Shown here in pieces: positions 1 through 6,131 of a stretch of DNA of 9,284 nucleotides. A model generated the notes under the pieces. It did no database searches. It was not told the DNA's origin and worked only from the letters and a program-made list of their open reading frames with translations. The translations under genes and the position numbers were made by a program. This DNA comes from Comamonas sp. (GTDB taxonomy: Bacteria > Pseudomonadota > Gammaproteobacteria > Burkholderiales > Burkholderiaceae_C). The stretch lies in the NCBI GenBank assembly GCA_019236485.1, contig JAFAIY010000137.1, positions 1 through 9,284 of the forward strand. The letters are read 5' to 3'. Within the stretch, counting starts at the first letter, position 1. Each line of letters starts with the position of its first letter.

Positions 1-561
1 GCCGTCGACGCGCACGGTCTCGCCGATATTGAACTGAGGCGCGTACTGGTAGTCGAAGCTGCGCACGCTGCCGTCCTGCAGCTGCACGGTCACGCGGTAG
101 ATGTCGCGCACGCTGCCGCCGCCCACGCTGTTTTGCACGGCATTGCCCGCCAGCGCACCGCCCACCACACCGGCGATCGTGGCCAGCGTGCGGCCATTGC
201 CCTTGCCCACCTGATTGCCCAGCACGCCGCCGATCACGCCGCCGGCAATGGCGCCACCGGCGCCGATACCGCTGCCATCCTGCACGCGCACGGTCTCGAT
301 ATTGAGCACGCGGCCCTGCTGCACATAGTTGTACTGGCTGGGCTGGCTGCCCACGGGATAGCTGGTGGTGGGATAGCTGGTGGTGGGGTAGCTCGTAGCA
401 GGGTAGCTCGTGGCAGGATAGCCCGCACCCGACTGGCCGCTGCCATAGCCTGCCGGATAAGCGTTGCGGTATGTCCCCTGGGGATAAGCCACACAGGCGG
501 TGAGTGCCGCAGCGACAGCTGCTGCGGTAGCAACACGGCCCAGACGTTGAATGGCTTGCAT
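1..561 (-). CDS. Glycine-zipper outer-membrane lipoprotein (C-terminus cut off by window edge)
   Basis: The frame stays open from the ATG at 561 to the window edge (187 codons), so the C-terminus is missing. The N-terminus MQAIQRLGRVATAAAVAAAL is a signal peptide followed by a lipobox, LTAC, with Cys at about residue 23; the mature protein should be lipid-anchored. A low-complexity segment of YPATS/YPTTS repeats follows, then a Gly/Ala-rich stretch (GAGGAIAGGVIGGVLGNQVG and GVVGGALAG) typical of the glycine-zipper 2TM domain of SlyB/Rick_17kDa lipoproteins. A beta-rich region (RDIYRVTVQLQDGSVRSFDY) comes last. AGGAG at 568-572, 6 nt upstream, supports the start. These proteins are associated with the outer membrane and with envelope integrity; the exact role here is unknown. 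It is an ordinary chromosomal gene, probably the original downstream neighbour of dut. Confidence 0.88.
   Translation of the reverse strand, partial: MQAIQRLGRVATAAAVAAALTACVAYPQGTYRNAYPAGYGSGQSGAGYPATSYPATSYPTTSYPTTSYPVGSQPSQYNYVQQGRVLNIETVRVQDGSGIGAGGAIAGGVIGGVLGNQVGKGNGRTLATIAGVVGGALAGNAVQNSVGGGSVRDIYRVTVQLQDGSVRSFDYQYAPQFNIGETVRVDG
356..415 (-). repeat. Four 15-bp tandem units encoding SYPxT repeats
   Basis: Four consecutive 15-bp units (356-370, 371-385, 386-400, 401-415), followed by a degenerate fifth, lie in frame inside the lipoprotein gene and encode a YPATS/YPTTS linker. The first two units are identical (ggatagctggtggtg); the others carry substitutions. Because the unit is a multiple of three, copy-number change would alter linker length without shifting the frame. 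Confidence 0.85.
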
Positions 562-683
562 GGAGTTCTCCTGTTCAGATCAGATCGGGACGCAATAGCT
601 GGGATGATTGTGCGCGTCCGCGGACTTCAGTCCCTGCTATAACGCGGCAGCCGCCATACAGGTGGACGCATTTCACACTTGCT

Positions 684-704
684 AACAAAGTACAGACCTT
701 TGTT
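684..704. promoter_or_regulatory. Perfect inverted repeat over the candidate -10 region
   Basis: AACAAAG (684-690) and CTTTGTT (698-704) are perfect 7-bp arms around a 7-nt spacer. The dyad overlaps the -10 hexamer and part of the spacer of the candidate promoter, where a repressor operator could lie. No U-run follows, so it does not look like a terminator. The binding protein is unknown. Confidence 0.35.
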
Positions 705-718
705 GCTCTCGATTTCAA
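689..718 (-). promoter_or_regulatory. Candidate sigma-70 promoter for the lipoprotein gene
   Basis: On the minus strand TTGAAA (713-718) is followed after 18 bp by TGTACT (689-694), a 5/6 and 4/6 match to the -35 and -10 consensus. Transcription would begin near 682, leaving a leader of about 120 nt before the ATG at 561. It is the best match between the terminator at 798-824 and the start codon. A second -10-like hexamer (TTATAG, 637-642) lacks a convincing -35. Confidence 0.35.
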
Positions 719-797
719 AGCTGCCAGCGCCCGCCAGCACCATATTTCAAGAAGTAAACGCCCCAAACCCCGCTCCGGACAAGCGCCAGCAGCTAGT

Positions 798-824
798 AAA
801 AACAAAGCCCGGCAGAGCCGGGCT
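798..824 (-). terminator. Rho-independent terminator, duplicated from dut, at the end of the catabolic operon
   Basis: Read on the minus strand, AGCCCGGC, loop TCT and GCCGGGCT form a perfect 8-bp GC-rich stem (806-824), followed by TTTGTTTTT. The sequence is nearly identical to the dut terminator at 8857-8883; only the loop and flanks differ. It lies about 140 bp beyond the stop codon of the last operon gene, with only dut debris between, so it probably ends the catabolic transcript. Confidence 0.85.
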
Positions 825-853
825 GTGTATTGACGCGCCGCTTCGGTGCCGGC

Positions 854-950
854 TTGCCGGTAGAGCCTTAGCAGCCCTCACCGCGCTCGCGGGCAGCGGC
901 AAACCCGTCCACGGGCCAGCACGATGCCGTGCCTGTGGCCCATGCCGGAG
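854..950 (-). pseudogene. dut: Remnant of dut (deoxyuridine 5'-triphosphate nucleotidohydrolase), 3' portion
   Basis: Translation of the minus strand gives SGMGHRHGIVLA, matching dUTPase motif 2 ([12 protein letters not shown] in the intact copy). After a deletion it gives VDGFAAARERGEGC, a stop at 868-870, then GSTGK, matching [20 protein letters not shown], the C-terminal motif 5. The conserved Tyr codon has become TAA, the segment carrying motif 3 and motif 4 is missing, and a 7-bp loss removes the original stop. Motif 1 and the N-terminus are absent, because the copy begins abruptly beside the aldolase-family gene. It cannot encode an active enzyme. Confidence 0.85.
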
Positions 951-960
951 ACGGCCTGCC

Positions 961-1743
961 TCAATCGCGGTAGCCCGCGTCCATTCGGTCCACCTGGCGT
1001 ACCAGCGCATCGAACACGTCCTGCCCTGCGCTGTGTGCGGGGCGAAAGCGCTGCGCGTCGTGCGTGGATTTGCGCGCAACTGCCTCGCTGATGGGAATGG
1101 CCGCCCCCATCGACAAGGTGGCCAGCTGCACGTCGCACGCGCGCTGCAGGGTCCACAGCGTCAGAAAGGCGTCGGGCACGGTGCCGCCCCAGGCCAGCAG
1201 GCCGTGGTTGCGCAGGATCACCGCGGGCCTGTTGCCGATGTTCTGCACCAGGCGCGGCCCCTCGTCGGCATGCACGGTGATGCCCTCGAAGTCGTGGTAG
1301 GCCACCATGCCGTCCAGCTGCGCGGTGTAGAAGTTGCTTTGCTGCAGGCCGCCCTGCAGGCAGGCCACCGCCACGCCGGACGTGGTGTGGGTGTGCATCA
1401 CGCAGTGCGCACCCTCTATGCCGTCGTGGATGGCGGCGTGAACGGTGAAGCCGGCCGGGTTGACCGGATAGCTACTGTCATCCAGCACCTGGCCCTGCAA
1501 ATTGATCTTGACCAGGTTGCTCGCCGTGACCTCGCTGTAATGCAGGCCGAAGGGGTTGATCAGGAACTGCTTCTCGCCGCCCGTCACGCTGTCGGGCAGC
1601 CGCACGGTGATGTGGTTGTAGATCATCTCCGTCCAGCCCAGCAGCGCGAAAACGCGGTAGCAGGCCGCGAGCTGCACGCGGGCGGCGCGCTCGTCGGGGT
1701 GCTGGCCCGGCTTCAGGGCATATGCTTGCGTATGGGGGGTCAT
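961..1743 (-). CDS. Class II aldolase/adducin-family protein (aldolase or decarboxylase)
   Basis: The 260-residue protein has the class II (zinc) aldolase fold signatures: NHITVRLP (43-50), GLHYSEVTASNLV (66-78) with likely acid/base Glu71, the HTH zinc pair H117/H119, and NHG with H180 as third zinc ligand. The start at 1743 is chosen for AAGGAG at 1749-1754, 5 nt upstream; a longer frame begins at 1794 but runs into the transporter gene without a better start. Family members include fuculose-phosphate and ribulose-phosphate enzymes, and in aromatic pathways 3,4-dihydroxyphthalate decarboxylase. In this operon a decarboxylase, or an aldolase acting on a ring-cleavage product, is more likely than sugar metabolism; that is inference. 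It is the last gene of the operon, 31 bp after the transporter gene. Confidence 0.88.
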   Translation of the reverse strand: MTPHTQAYALKPGQHPDERAARVQLAACYRVFALLGWTEMIYNHITVRLPDSVTGGEKQFLINPFGLHYSEVTASNLVKINLQGQVLDDSSYPVNPAGFTVHAAIHDGIEGAHCVMHTHTTSGVAVACLQGGLQQSNFYTAQLDGMVAYHDFEGITVHADEGPRLVQNIGNRPAVILRNHGLLAWGGTVPDAFLTLWTLQRACDVQLATLSMGAAIPISEAVARKSTHDAQRFRPAHSAGQDVFDALVRQVDRMDAGYRD

Positions 1744-1774
1744 GAAAACTCCTTGGGTCGCGGATACCACCGCC

Positions 1775-3109
1775 TTACTGCGTGCCGTCGGCATGCAGGC
1801 TGACGCCGGCGGTCTCTTTCACGCAGGACACGGCGACAAACGAAATCGCGGACATCAGCACGATGTACAGCCCCACGAGCCAGGACTGCCCCCAGCTCGT
1901 GATGATCCACTGCGCGATGGTTGCCGCAAAGGCGCCGCCCATGATCGATCCCAGCGCATAGCCCACCGACACGCCCGAATAGCGCACCTTGGCCGGAAAC
2001 ATCTCGGCATACAGCGCAGCCTGTGGCCCGTAGGTCAGGCCCAGCGGCACCGACAGCACCAGGACCGCCACCAGAAACAGGCCCATGCTGCCGCTGTCGA
2101 TCAGCCACCACATCGGAATGGCCCACAGCGCCAGCAGCACATAGCCCACCTGAAAGGTGCGCACCCGGCCCCAGCGATCGCCCAGCACGCCGCCGGCCAG
2201 CGTGGACAGCAGCCAGCCGAAGGCCGCCACCGTGCTGGCGGCCAGCAGTTGCGGCGCGGGCAGCTGCAGCACGCGCTGGCCATAGCTGATGAAGAAGGCC
2301 ACCAGCAGATAGCCAGCGGCGTTGTTGCCGACGAAGATCAGCGCGGTCAGCACAACCTCGCGGCTGTGCTGCCGAAACAGCTGCCCCAGGGGCGCCGAAG
2401 ATGCCTTGCGGCGCTGCTGCATCTGCAGAAACACCGGCGACTCCTCCACCGTGCGGCGGATCAGCCCGCCCACCACCACCAGCGCAATCGACAGCAGAAA
2501 GGGCAGCCGCCAGCCCCACTCGGCAAAGCGCTCCTTGCCCAGCGTCGTGGTCACCAGCCACAGCACGCCGGTGGCGACGATCATGCCCAGCGGCACGCCG
2601 ATCTGCGGGAAGGCGCCGAAGAACGAACGCCGGCCCGGCGGCGCGTGCTCCACGGCCATCAGCGCCGCGCCGCCCCACTCTCCGCCCGCCGAAAAGCCCT
2701 GCAGTATGCGCAGCAGGATCAGCAATATGGGCGCCAGCACGCCGATCTGCGCATAGCCGGGCAGCACGCCTATGAGCGTGGTAGCGCCTCCCATCAGGAT
2801 CAGCGTCATCGCCAGCACCCGCTTGCGGCCGAAGCGGTCTCCCAGGTGGCCGCAGACGATGGCGCCCAGCGGCCGGAACAGGAAGGCAATGCCCACGGTG
2901 GCGAAGGCCAGCAGCAGCGAGAGGCTGGGGTTCTCCTTGGCGAAGGGCGTGAAGAACAGCGGCCCCAGCACCAGGCCGGCGGCCTGGGCGTAGATGAAGT
3001 AGTCGTACCACTCGATGGCGGTGCCCACCAGCGTGGCGGTGAGCACCTTGCGGCTTTCCTGCGCTGCCGTTGCCTGGGGCGCACTCGGGATGGGGATGGA
3101 TGTGGACAT
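1775..3109 (-). CDS. MFS transporter, metabolite:H+ symporter (MHS) type, probable organic/aromatic acid uptake
   Basis: The 444-residue inner-membrane protein has about 12 hydrophobic segments, the usual length and layout for the MHS family (ShiA, KgtP, ProP, PcaT type). Signatures seen: GTAIEWYDYFIYA (29-41) at the first membrane segment, the loop 2-3 motif HLGDRFGRKRV (88-98) and RILQGFSAGGEWGGA (134-148). The ATG at 3109 follows AAGGAG with a normal spacer; upstream in-frame codons read into intergenic sequence and resemble no protein. MHS carriers use the proton gradient to import carboxylates, so it probably brings in the operon's substrate. The gene lies 68 bp after the GST gene; that gap is GC-rich with short hairpin potential (GCCGG/CCGGC) but no terminator. 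Confidence 0.92.
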   Translation of the reverse strand: MSTSIPIPSAPQATAAQESRKVLTATLVGTAIEWYDYFIYAQAAGLVLGPLFFTPFAKENPSLSLLLAFATVGIAFLFRPLGAIVCGHLGDRFGRKRVLAMTLILMGGATTLIGVLPGYAQIGVLAPILLILLRILQGFSAGGEWGGAALMAVEHAPPGRRSFFGAFPQIGVPLGMIVATGVLWLVTTTLGKERFAEWGWRLPFLLSIALVVVGGLIRRTVEESPVFLQMQQRRKASSAPLGQLFRQHSREVVLTALIFVGNNAAGYLLVAFFISYGQRVLQLPAPQLLAASTVAAFGWLLSTLAGGVLGDRWGRVRTFQVGYVLLALWAIPMWWLIDSGSMGLFLVAVLVLSVPLGLTYGPQAALYAEMFPAKVRYSGVSVGYALGSIMGGAFAATIAQWIITSWGQSWLVGLYIVLMSAISFVAVSCVKETAGVSLHADGTQ

Positions 3110-3177
3110 GGTGGGTCTCCTTGAGGTGGCGCGCCGGTATGCTCCGGCGTCTTGGGGTGCCGGCAGGCCGGCGCGGC

Positions 3178-3831
3178 TCAGGCCGGCGCCGCCGGGGCGT
3201 CGGGCTGGTTCTCGGGGCGGGCGGCCTCGAAGGCCGGCAGCTGTGCGCAGGCGGCGGCGATGGCCTCTATGCGCGGGTAGCGTTCGATCTCGACGCCGAA
3301 GCGGCGCGCGTTGTAGATCTGCGGCATCAGATAGCACTCGGCCATGCCGGGCTGCGCGCCCAGCGCGAACGGACCCTGATCGGTCGGCTCGAGCGCGGCC
3401 TCAAAGGCGGCGAAGCCCTCTTCGCACCAGTGCCGGTACCACTCGCCCACCTGTTCCTCGCTGGCCTGCAGGCTGCCGCGCAGGCGCTTGAGCGTGCGCA
3501 GGTTGTTGAGCGGATGGATTTCGCAGGCGATCAGCTGGGCCAGCGCGCGCGCCCTGGCACGCTGTGCGCGGTCCGCCGGCAGCAGCGGCGGCGCGCTCTG
3601 GCGCTCCTCCAGGTACTCGACTATGGCCATAGACTGCTGCAGCCTGAGCCCGTCGATCTCCAGCACCGGCACCAGGCCGAACGAGGCGATGTCGCGGTAG
3701 CTCTGCTGCAGGTGCCCGCCATTGGCCATCTGCCAGCAGACCGATTCGTAGGCGATGCCCTTGAGGCCCAGCGCTATGCGCACGCGGTAGGCCGCCGAGC
3801 TGCGCCAGTAGGTGTGCAGGCGAACACTCAT
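3178..3831 (-). CDS. Zeta-class glutathione S-transferase, maleylpyruvate/maleylacetoacetate isomerase type
   Basis: The 217-residue product starts RLHTYWRSSAAYRVRIALGL, the glutathione-binding N-terminal motif of zeta GSTs (S-S-x-x-x-RVRIAL), followed by LVPVLEIDG and QSMAIVEYLEE of the thioredoxin-like domain. The helical domain carries CEIHPLNNLRTLKRL (103-117) and AECYLMPQIYNARRFGV (164-180), characteristic of maleylpyruvate isomerases such as NagL and of maleylacetoacetate isomerases. The reaction is glutathione-dependent cis-trans isomerisation of a maleyl to a fumaryl ring-cleavage product. Sequence alone does not separate the two substrates. The start codon overlaps the stop of the FAH-family gene by 4 bp (ATGA), implying translational coupling and a direct substrate hand-off. 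Confidence 0.9.
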   Translation of the reverse strand: MSVRLHTYWRSSAAYRVRIALGLKGIAYESVCWQMANGGHLQQSYRDIASFGLVPVLEIDGLRLQQSMAIVEYLEERQSAPPLLPADRAQRARARALAQLIACEIHPLNNLRTLKRLRGSLQASEEQVGEWYRHWCEEGFAAFEAALEPTDQGPFALGAQPGMAECYLMPQIYNARRFGVEIERYPRIEAIAAACAQLPAFEAARPENQPDAPAAPA

Positions 3832-4817
3832 TGCACGGCCCCGCTGAACTGCACCACCTGCTCGATGGCGCCGAACAGGCTGGCGCCGGCATCGTCGCGC
3901 ATCTCGATGCGCACGCGGTCGCCGGCCTTGAGGAAGGGCGTGCGCATCTCGCCGAACTTGAGCTGCTCGCGCACCCGCGCCTCGACCAGGCAGCACACGC
4001 CGGCCTCGTCGCTGGCGTTGGAGATGGTGCCGCTGCCCAGCACGGTACCGGCGATGAGCCGGCGCGTGCGCGCCGCGTGGGCGATGAGCTGGCCGAAGTG
4101 GAAGTTCATCTCCTCGCCGGCCTGCGGCTGGCCGAGCTTTTGCTCATTGAGCCAGACCTCCATGCGGCGGTGCAGCTTGCCCCCGCGCCAGTGCCCACCC
4201 AGCTCGTCGGGCGTGACGAACACCGGCGACAGCGCCGAGGCCGGCTTGGACTGCATGAAGCCAAAGCCCTTGGCCAGCTCGGGCACCACCAGGTTGCGCA
4301 GGGTCACGTCGTTGATCAGGCCCAGCAGGCGCACATGGCCCAGCGCGTCGTCGGCGCTCACGCCCAGCGGCACGTCGCCGGTGATGACCACGACCTCCGC
4401 TTCCAGGTCCACGCCCAGCGCCTCGCTGGCGGCGGTGATGGGGTCGCGCGGTCCCATGAAGTCATCGGAGCCGCCCTGGTACATCACCGGGTCGCTCCTG
4501 AACGACGGCGGCATCTCGCCGCCGCGCGCGCGGCGTGTCAGGTCCACGTGGTTGAGGTACGAGGAGGCATCGAGCCACTGGTAGGCGCGCGGCAGCGGCG
4601 CGGCGCAGCGCGCCGGATCGAAAGGCTCGGACATGCCCTGGCCCGCATTGAGTTCGGCATAGACCGCCTCCAGCGCGTGGGCCATGGAATCCCAGCGGTC
4701 CAGCGCCTGCTGCAGCGTGGCGGCAACGGCAGGCACGGCGCGCATGCGTGCGAGATCGCGGCTGACGACGACCAGCTGGCCGTCGCGATGGTCGTTTTTC
4801 AGGGTGGCAAGTTTCAT
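3828..4817 (-). CDS. Fumarylacetoacetate hydrolase-family protein (fumarylpyruvate/fumarylacetoacetate hydrolase-like)
   Basis: The 329-residue protein carries the FAH-domain metal and catalytic pattern: YLNHVDLTR (87-95) with His90; LEAEVVV (138-144) with Glu139 and Glu141; LINDVTLRN (167-175) with Asp170; and SKPASALSPVFVTPDEL (190-206) with Lys191, plus the terminal GTVLGSGTIS signature (257-266). In the family these bind Mg2+/Ca2+ and cleave a C-C bond of a beta-diketo acid. Coupled to a zeta GST, the natural substrate is a fumaryl compound giving fumarate plus pyruvate or acetoacetate. AAAGGT lies 6 nt before the ATG at 4817. The gene follows the metallo-beta-lactamase-fold gene by 15 bp. 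The substrate is inferred only from context. Confidence 0.9.
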   Translation of the reverse strand: MKLATLKNDHRDGQLVVVSRDLARMRAVPAVAATLQQALDRWDSMAHALEAVYAELNAGQGMSEPFDPARCAAPLPRAYQWLDASSYLNHVDLTRRARGGEMPPSFRSDPVMYQGGSDDFMGPRDPITAASEALGVDLEAEVVVITGDVPLGVSADDALGHVRLLGLINDVTLRNLVVPELAKGFGFMQSKPASALSPVFVTPDELGGHWRGGKLHRRMEVWLNEQKLGQPQAGEEMNFHFGQLIAHAARTRRLIAGTVLGSGTISNASDEAGVCCLVEARVREQLKFGEMRTPFLKAGDRVRIEMRDDAGASLFGAIEQVVQFSGAVQ

Positions 4818-4832
4818 GGGATGACCTTTCTG

Positions 4833-5792
4833 TCAGTCGTTGAGGGCGGCCCACATCTCGCGGTCGCGCTCGGCGGTCCACACGCGCGGCACGGCGATGC
4901 CGCTGGCCTCGTCGTAGGCGCGCGAGACATCGAAGGGAATGCAGTGCTCGTAGATGAAGACCTGGCCGAAGTCCGGGTCCATCGCCTTGCGGGTGTCGGC
5001 ATACACCTCGCGCAGCGATTTGCCCTGGCTCACGCCCTGCTGGGCGCAGGCGTAGAGCGTGCTGACCCAGCGGCGCGTGTAGGCGATGCCGGCTTGGCTT
5101 TCCTGCGGCGTCTTCAGCGCCGGGCCGCGGCCCGGCACCAGCTGCTGTGGCTTCAGCGCGGCCAGCGCATCGAGCGTGGCGGGCCATTGCGCCAGGTGCG
5201 CGTCGCCGGTGTAGACGCCGGCATTGAACTCCACCAGATCGCCCGAGAAGCAGATGCCCTGCGAGGGAATCCAGACTATGGAGTCGCCCTTGGTGTGGCC
5301 CGCGCCCAGGTGCATCAGCCGCACCTCCAGCTTGCCCAGGTACAGCGTCAGCTCGCGCTCGAACACCACGGTGGGCCAGGTCAGGCCGGGAATGCCGTCT
5401 GCCCCCTGGAACAGGCGCGGAAAACGGCCGATCTCCGAATCCATATCGGCCTGGCCGCGCTCCACGATCAGCTCGTGCGTGCCGCGGCTGGCGAACACGT
5501 TGACTCCGCCCTCGGCCGCATAGGCCGAAGCGCCCAGCACGCGCACCGCGTGGTAGTGGGTGAGCACGACATGGCGGATCGGCTTGTCGGTGACGCTGCG
5601 TATGGCCTGGATCAGGCCCTGCGCCATGGCCGGCGTGGCGGTGGTGTCGATCACCATCACGCTGTCGTCGCCGATGATGACGCCGGAGTTCGGGTCGCCC
5701 TCGGCGGTATAGGCATAGGCGTTGTCGGACAGACGTTCGAAGGAGATCTTCTTCTCGGCGAGGTCGGCGTGGGAAGCGAAGGTTTTGCTCAT
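4833..5792 (-). CDS. Metallo-beta-lactamase-fold protein with incomplete second metal site
   Basis: The 319-residue protein has the MBL-fold order: HVVLTHYHAVRV (74-85), GAGHTKGDS (163-171), CFSGD (181-185) and LVPGRGPA (218-225). The usual THxHxDH motif reads THYHAVR: His79 and His81 remain, but the Asp and following His of site 2 are Val83 and Arg84. The last His (usually PGHG) is Arg222. His166 and Asp185 remain. Thus the three-histidine site 1 is preserved and site 2 is lost. I see no signal peptide, so it is probably cytoplasmic. The function is unknown; a hydrolase on a thioester, lactone or ring-cleavage intermediate is possible. There is no good ribosome-binding site directly before the ATG; a 29-codon ORF ends 7 bp upstream and may couple its translation. 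Confidence 0.85.
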   Translation of the reverse strand: MSKTFASHADLAEKKISFERLSDNAYAYTAEGDPNSGVIIGDDSVMVIDTTATPAMAQGLIQAIRSVTDKPIRHVVLTHYHAVRVLGASAYAAEGGVNVFASRGTHELIVERGQADMDSEIGRFPRLFQGADGIPGLTWPTVVFERELTLYLGKLEVRLMHLGAGHTKGDSIVWIPSQGICFSGDLVEFNAGVYTGDAHLAQWPATLDALAALKPQQLVPGRGPALKTPQESQAGIAYTRRWVSTLYACAQQGVSQGKSLREVYADTRKAMDPDFGQVFIYEHCIPFDVSRAYDEASGIAVPRVWTAERDREMWAALND

Positions 5793-5799
5793 GGTCGGT

Positions 5800-5889
5800 T
5801 CATCGTGGGGTGGAGGGAAAGGGCTCGGTGGCGGTCTGCCTGCCGGTCTGGCTGGGGCGCAGGCCCTGGGCCTGGATCGCGGGTGTCAT
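5800..5889 (-). CDS. Candidate 29-residue small ORF or leader upstream of the MBL-fold gene
   Basis: The gap between the DUF2783-like gene and the MBL-fold gene contains an ATG (5889) preceded by AAGGAG with a 6-nt spacer, a better ribosome-binding site than that of the MBL-fold gene. It encodes 29 residues starting MTPAIQAQGLRPSQTG and stops 7 bp before the MBL-fold ATG. There is no hydrophobic segment or recognised motif. Its first 16 residues share about 8 identities with the N-terminus of the aldolase-family protein (MTPHTQAYALKPGQHP). It could be a translational-coupling leader, a small protein, or the relic of a displaced gene. Expression is unproven. Confidence 0.4.
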   Translation of the reverse strand: MTPAIQAQGLRPSQTGRQTATEPFPSTPR

Positions 5890-5909
5890 GGAAGGCTCCT
5901 TGGGAGAAG

Positions 5910-6128
5910 TCAGGGAATGGCGAGCACCGGCGGCTGCGCCTCGGCGTGCACCACCTCGGCGATGGCGGCCTGCACTGCGGCCGTGTCGCCCAGGCGCTCG
6001 GCCAGCAGCAGCACCAGCCGGGCCAGGCGGGCGCAACGGATATCGGGGGCGGCCGCCGTATCGGGCAGTTCGGTCAGCGCGAGCAGGTGCTCGAGCAGGT
6101 CGTCTAGCTGTTGTTGGGTAGCGGACAT
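5910..6128 (-). CDS. Small DUF2783-like protein
   Basis: The 72-residue acidic, Leu/Ala-rich protein is predicted mostly helical (TQQQLDDLLEHLLALTEL, then CARLARLVLLLAERLGD and TAAVQAAIAEV). The RLxRLVLLLAxxxGD pattern with a following short helix recalls the DUF2783 family; this is recognised from memory and should be confirmed with a profile search. It has no signal peptide and is too short and polar for a membrane protein. The ATG at 6128 lies 3 bp after the monooxygenase stop codon, with GAGGCCTGA in the end of that gene serving as a weak ribosome-binding site, so the two are probably translated together. Inference: a stabilising or accessory subunit of the flavoprotein monooxygenase. No function is established. 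Confidence 0.7.
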   Translation of the reverse strand: MSATQQQLDDLLEHLLALTELPDTAAAPDIRCARLARLVLLLAERLGDTAAVQAAIAEVVHAEAQPPVLAIP

Positions 6129-6131
6129 GGT

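Larger units (their letters stand above)
740..950 (-). repeat. Left direct repeat: degraded copy of dut 3' end plus terminator
   Basis: Bases 740-855 align without gaps to 8799-8914 with about 15 mismatches in 116 (hand count). The similarity continues through dut codons, and 917-950 matches 9129-9162 at 33 of 34 bases. About 146 bp of the intact gene (between 8978 and 9129) are missing here. The copy lies in the same orientation as the intact dut, about 8 kb away, with the whole catabolic block between them. The alignment stops about 10 bp before the stop codon of the aldolase-family gene, so the recombination junction is probably there. Confidence 0.85.

Noticed and set aside
679..1803. Plus-strand open frame of about 370 codons across the dut remnant and aldolase-family gene
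   Set aside because: It spans a terminator, a pseudogene and a real antisense gene; there is no ribosome-binding site or recognisable domain.
1742..3124. Long plus-strand open frame opposite the transporter gene
   Set aside because: Its His/Gln/Arg-rich translation has no domain, and the minus strand encodes a complete MHS transporter here.
3110..3337. N-terminal extension of the transporter by 76 codons
   Set aside because: The extension is Arg/Pro-rich, overlaps the GST gene, and the ATG at 3109 has a strong AAGGAG and starts the MHS family's usual N-terminus.
3831..6107. Long open frame on the plus strand, over 750 codons, opposite the FAH-family and MBL-fold genes
   Set aside because: It is antisense to two genes with clear family motifs; its translation is His/Arg/Ala-rich and low-complexity, with no recognisable domain, as is usual for shadow frames in GC-rich DNA.
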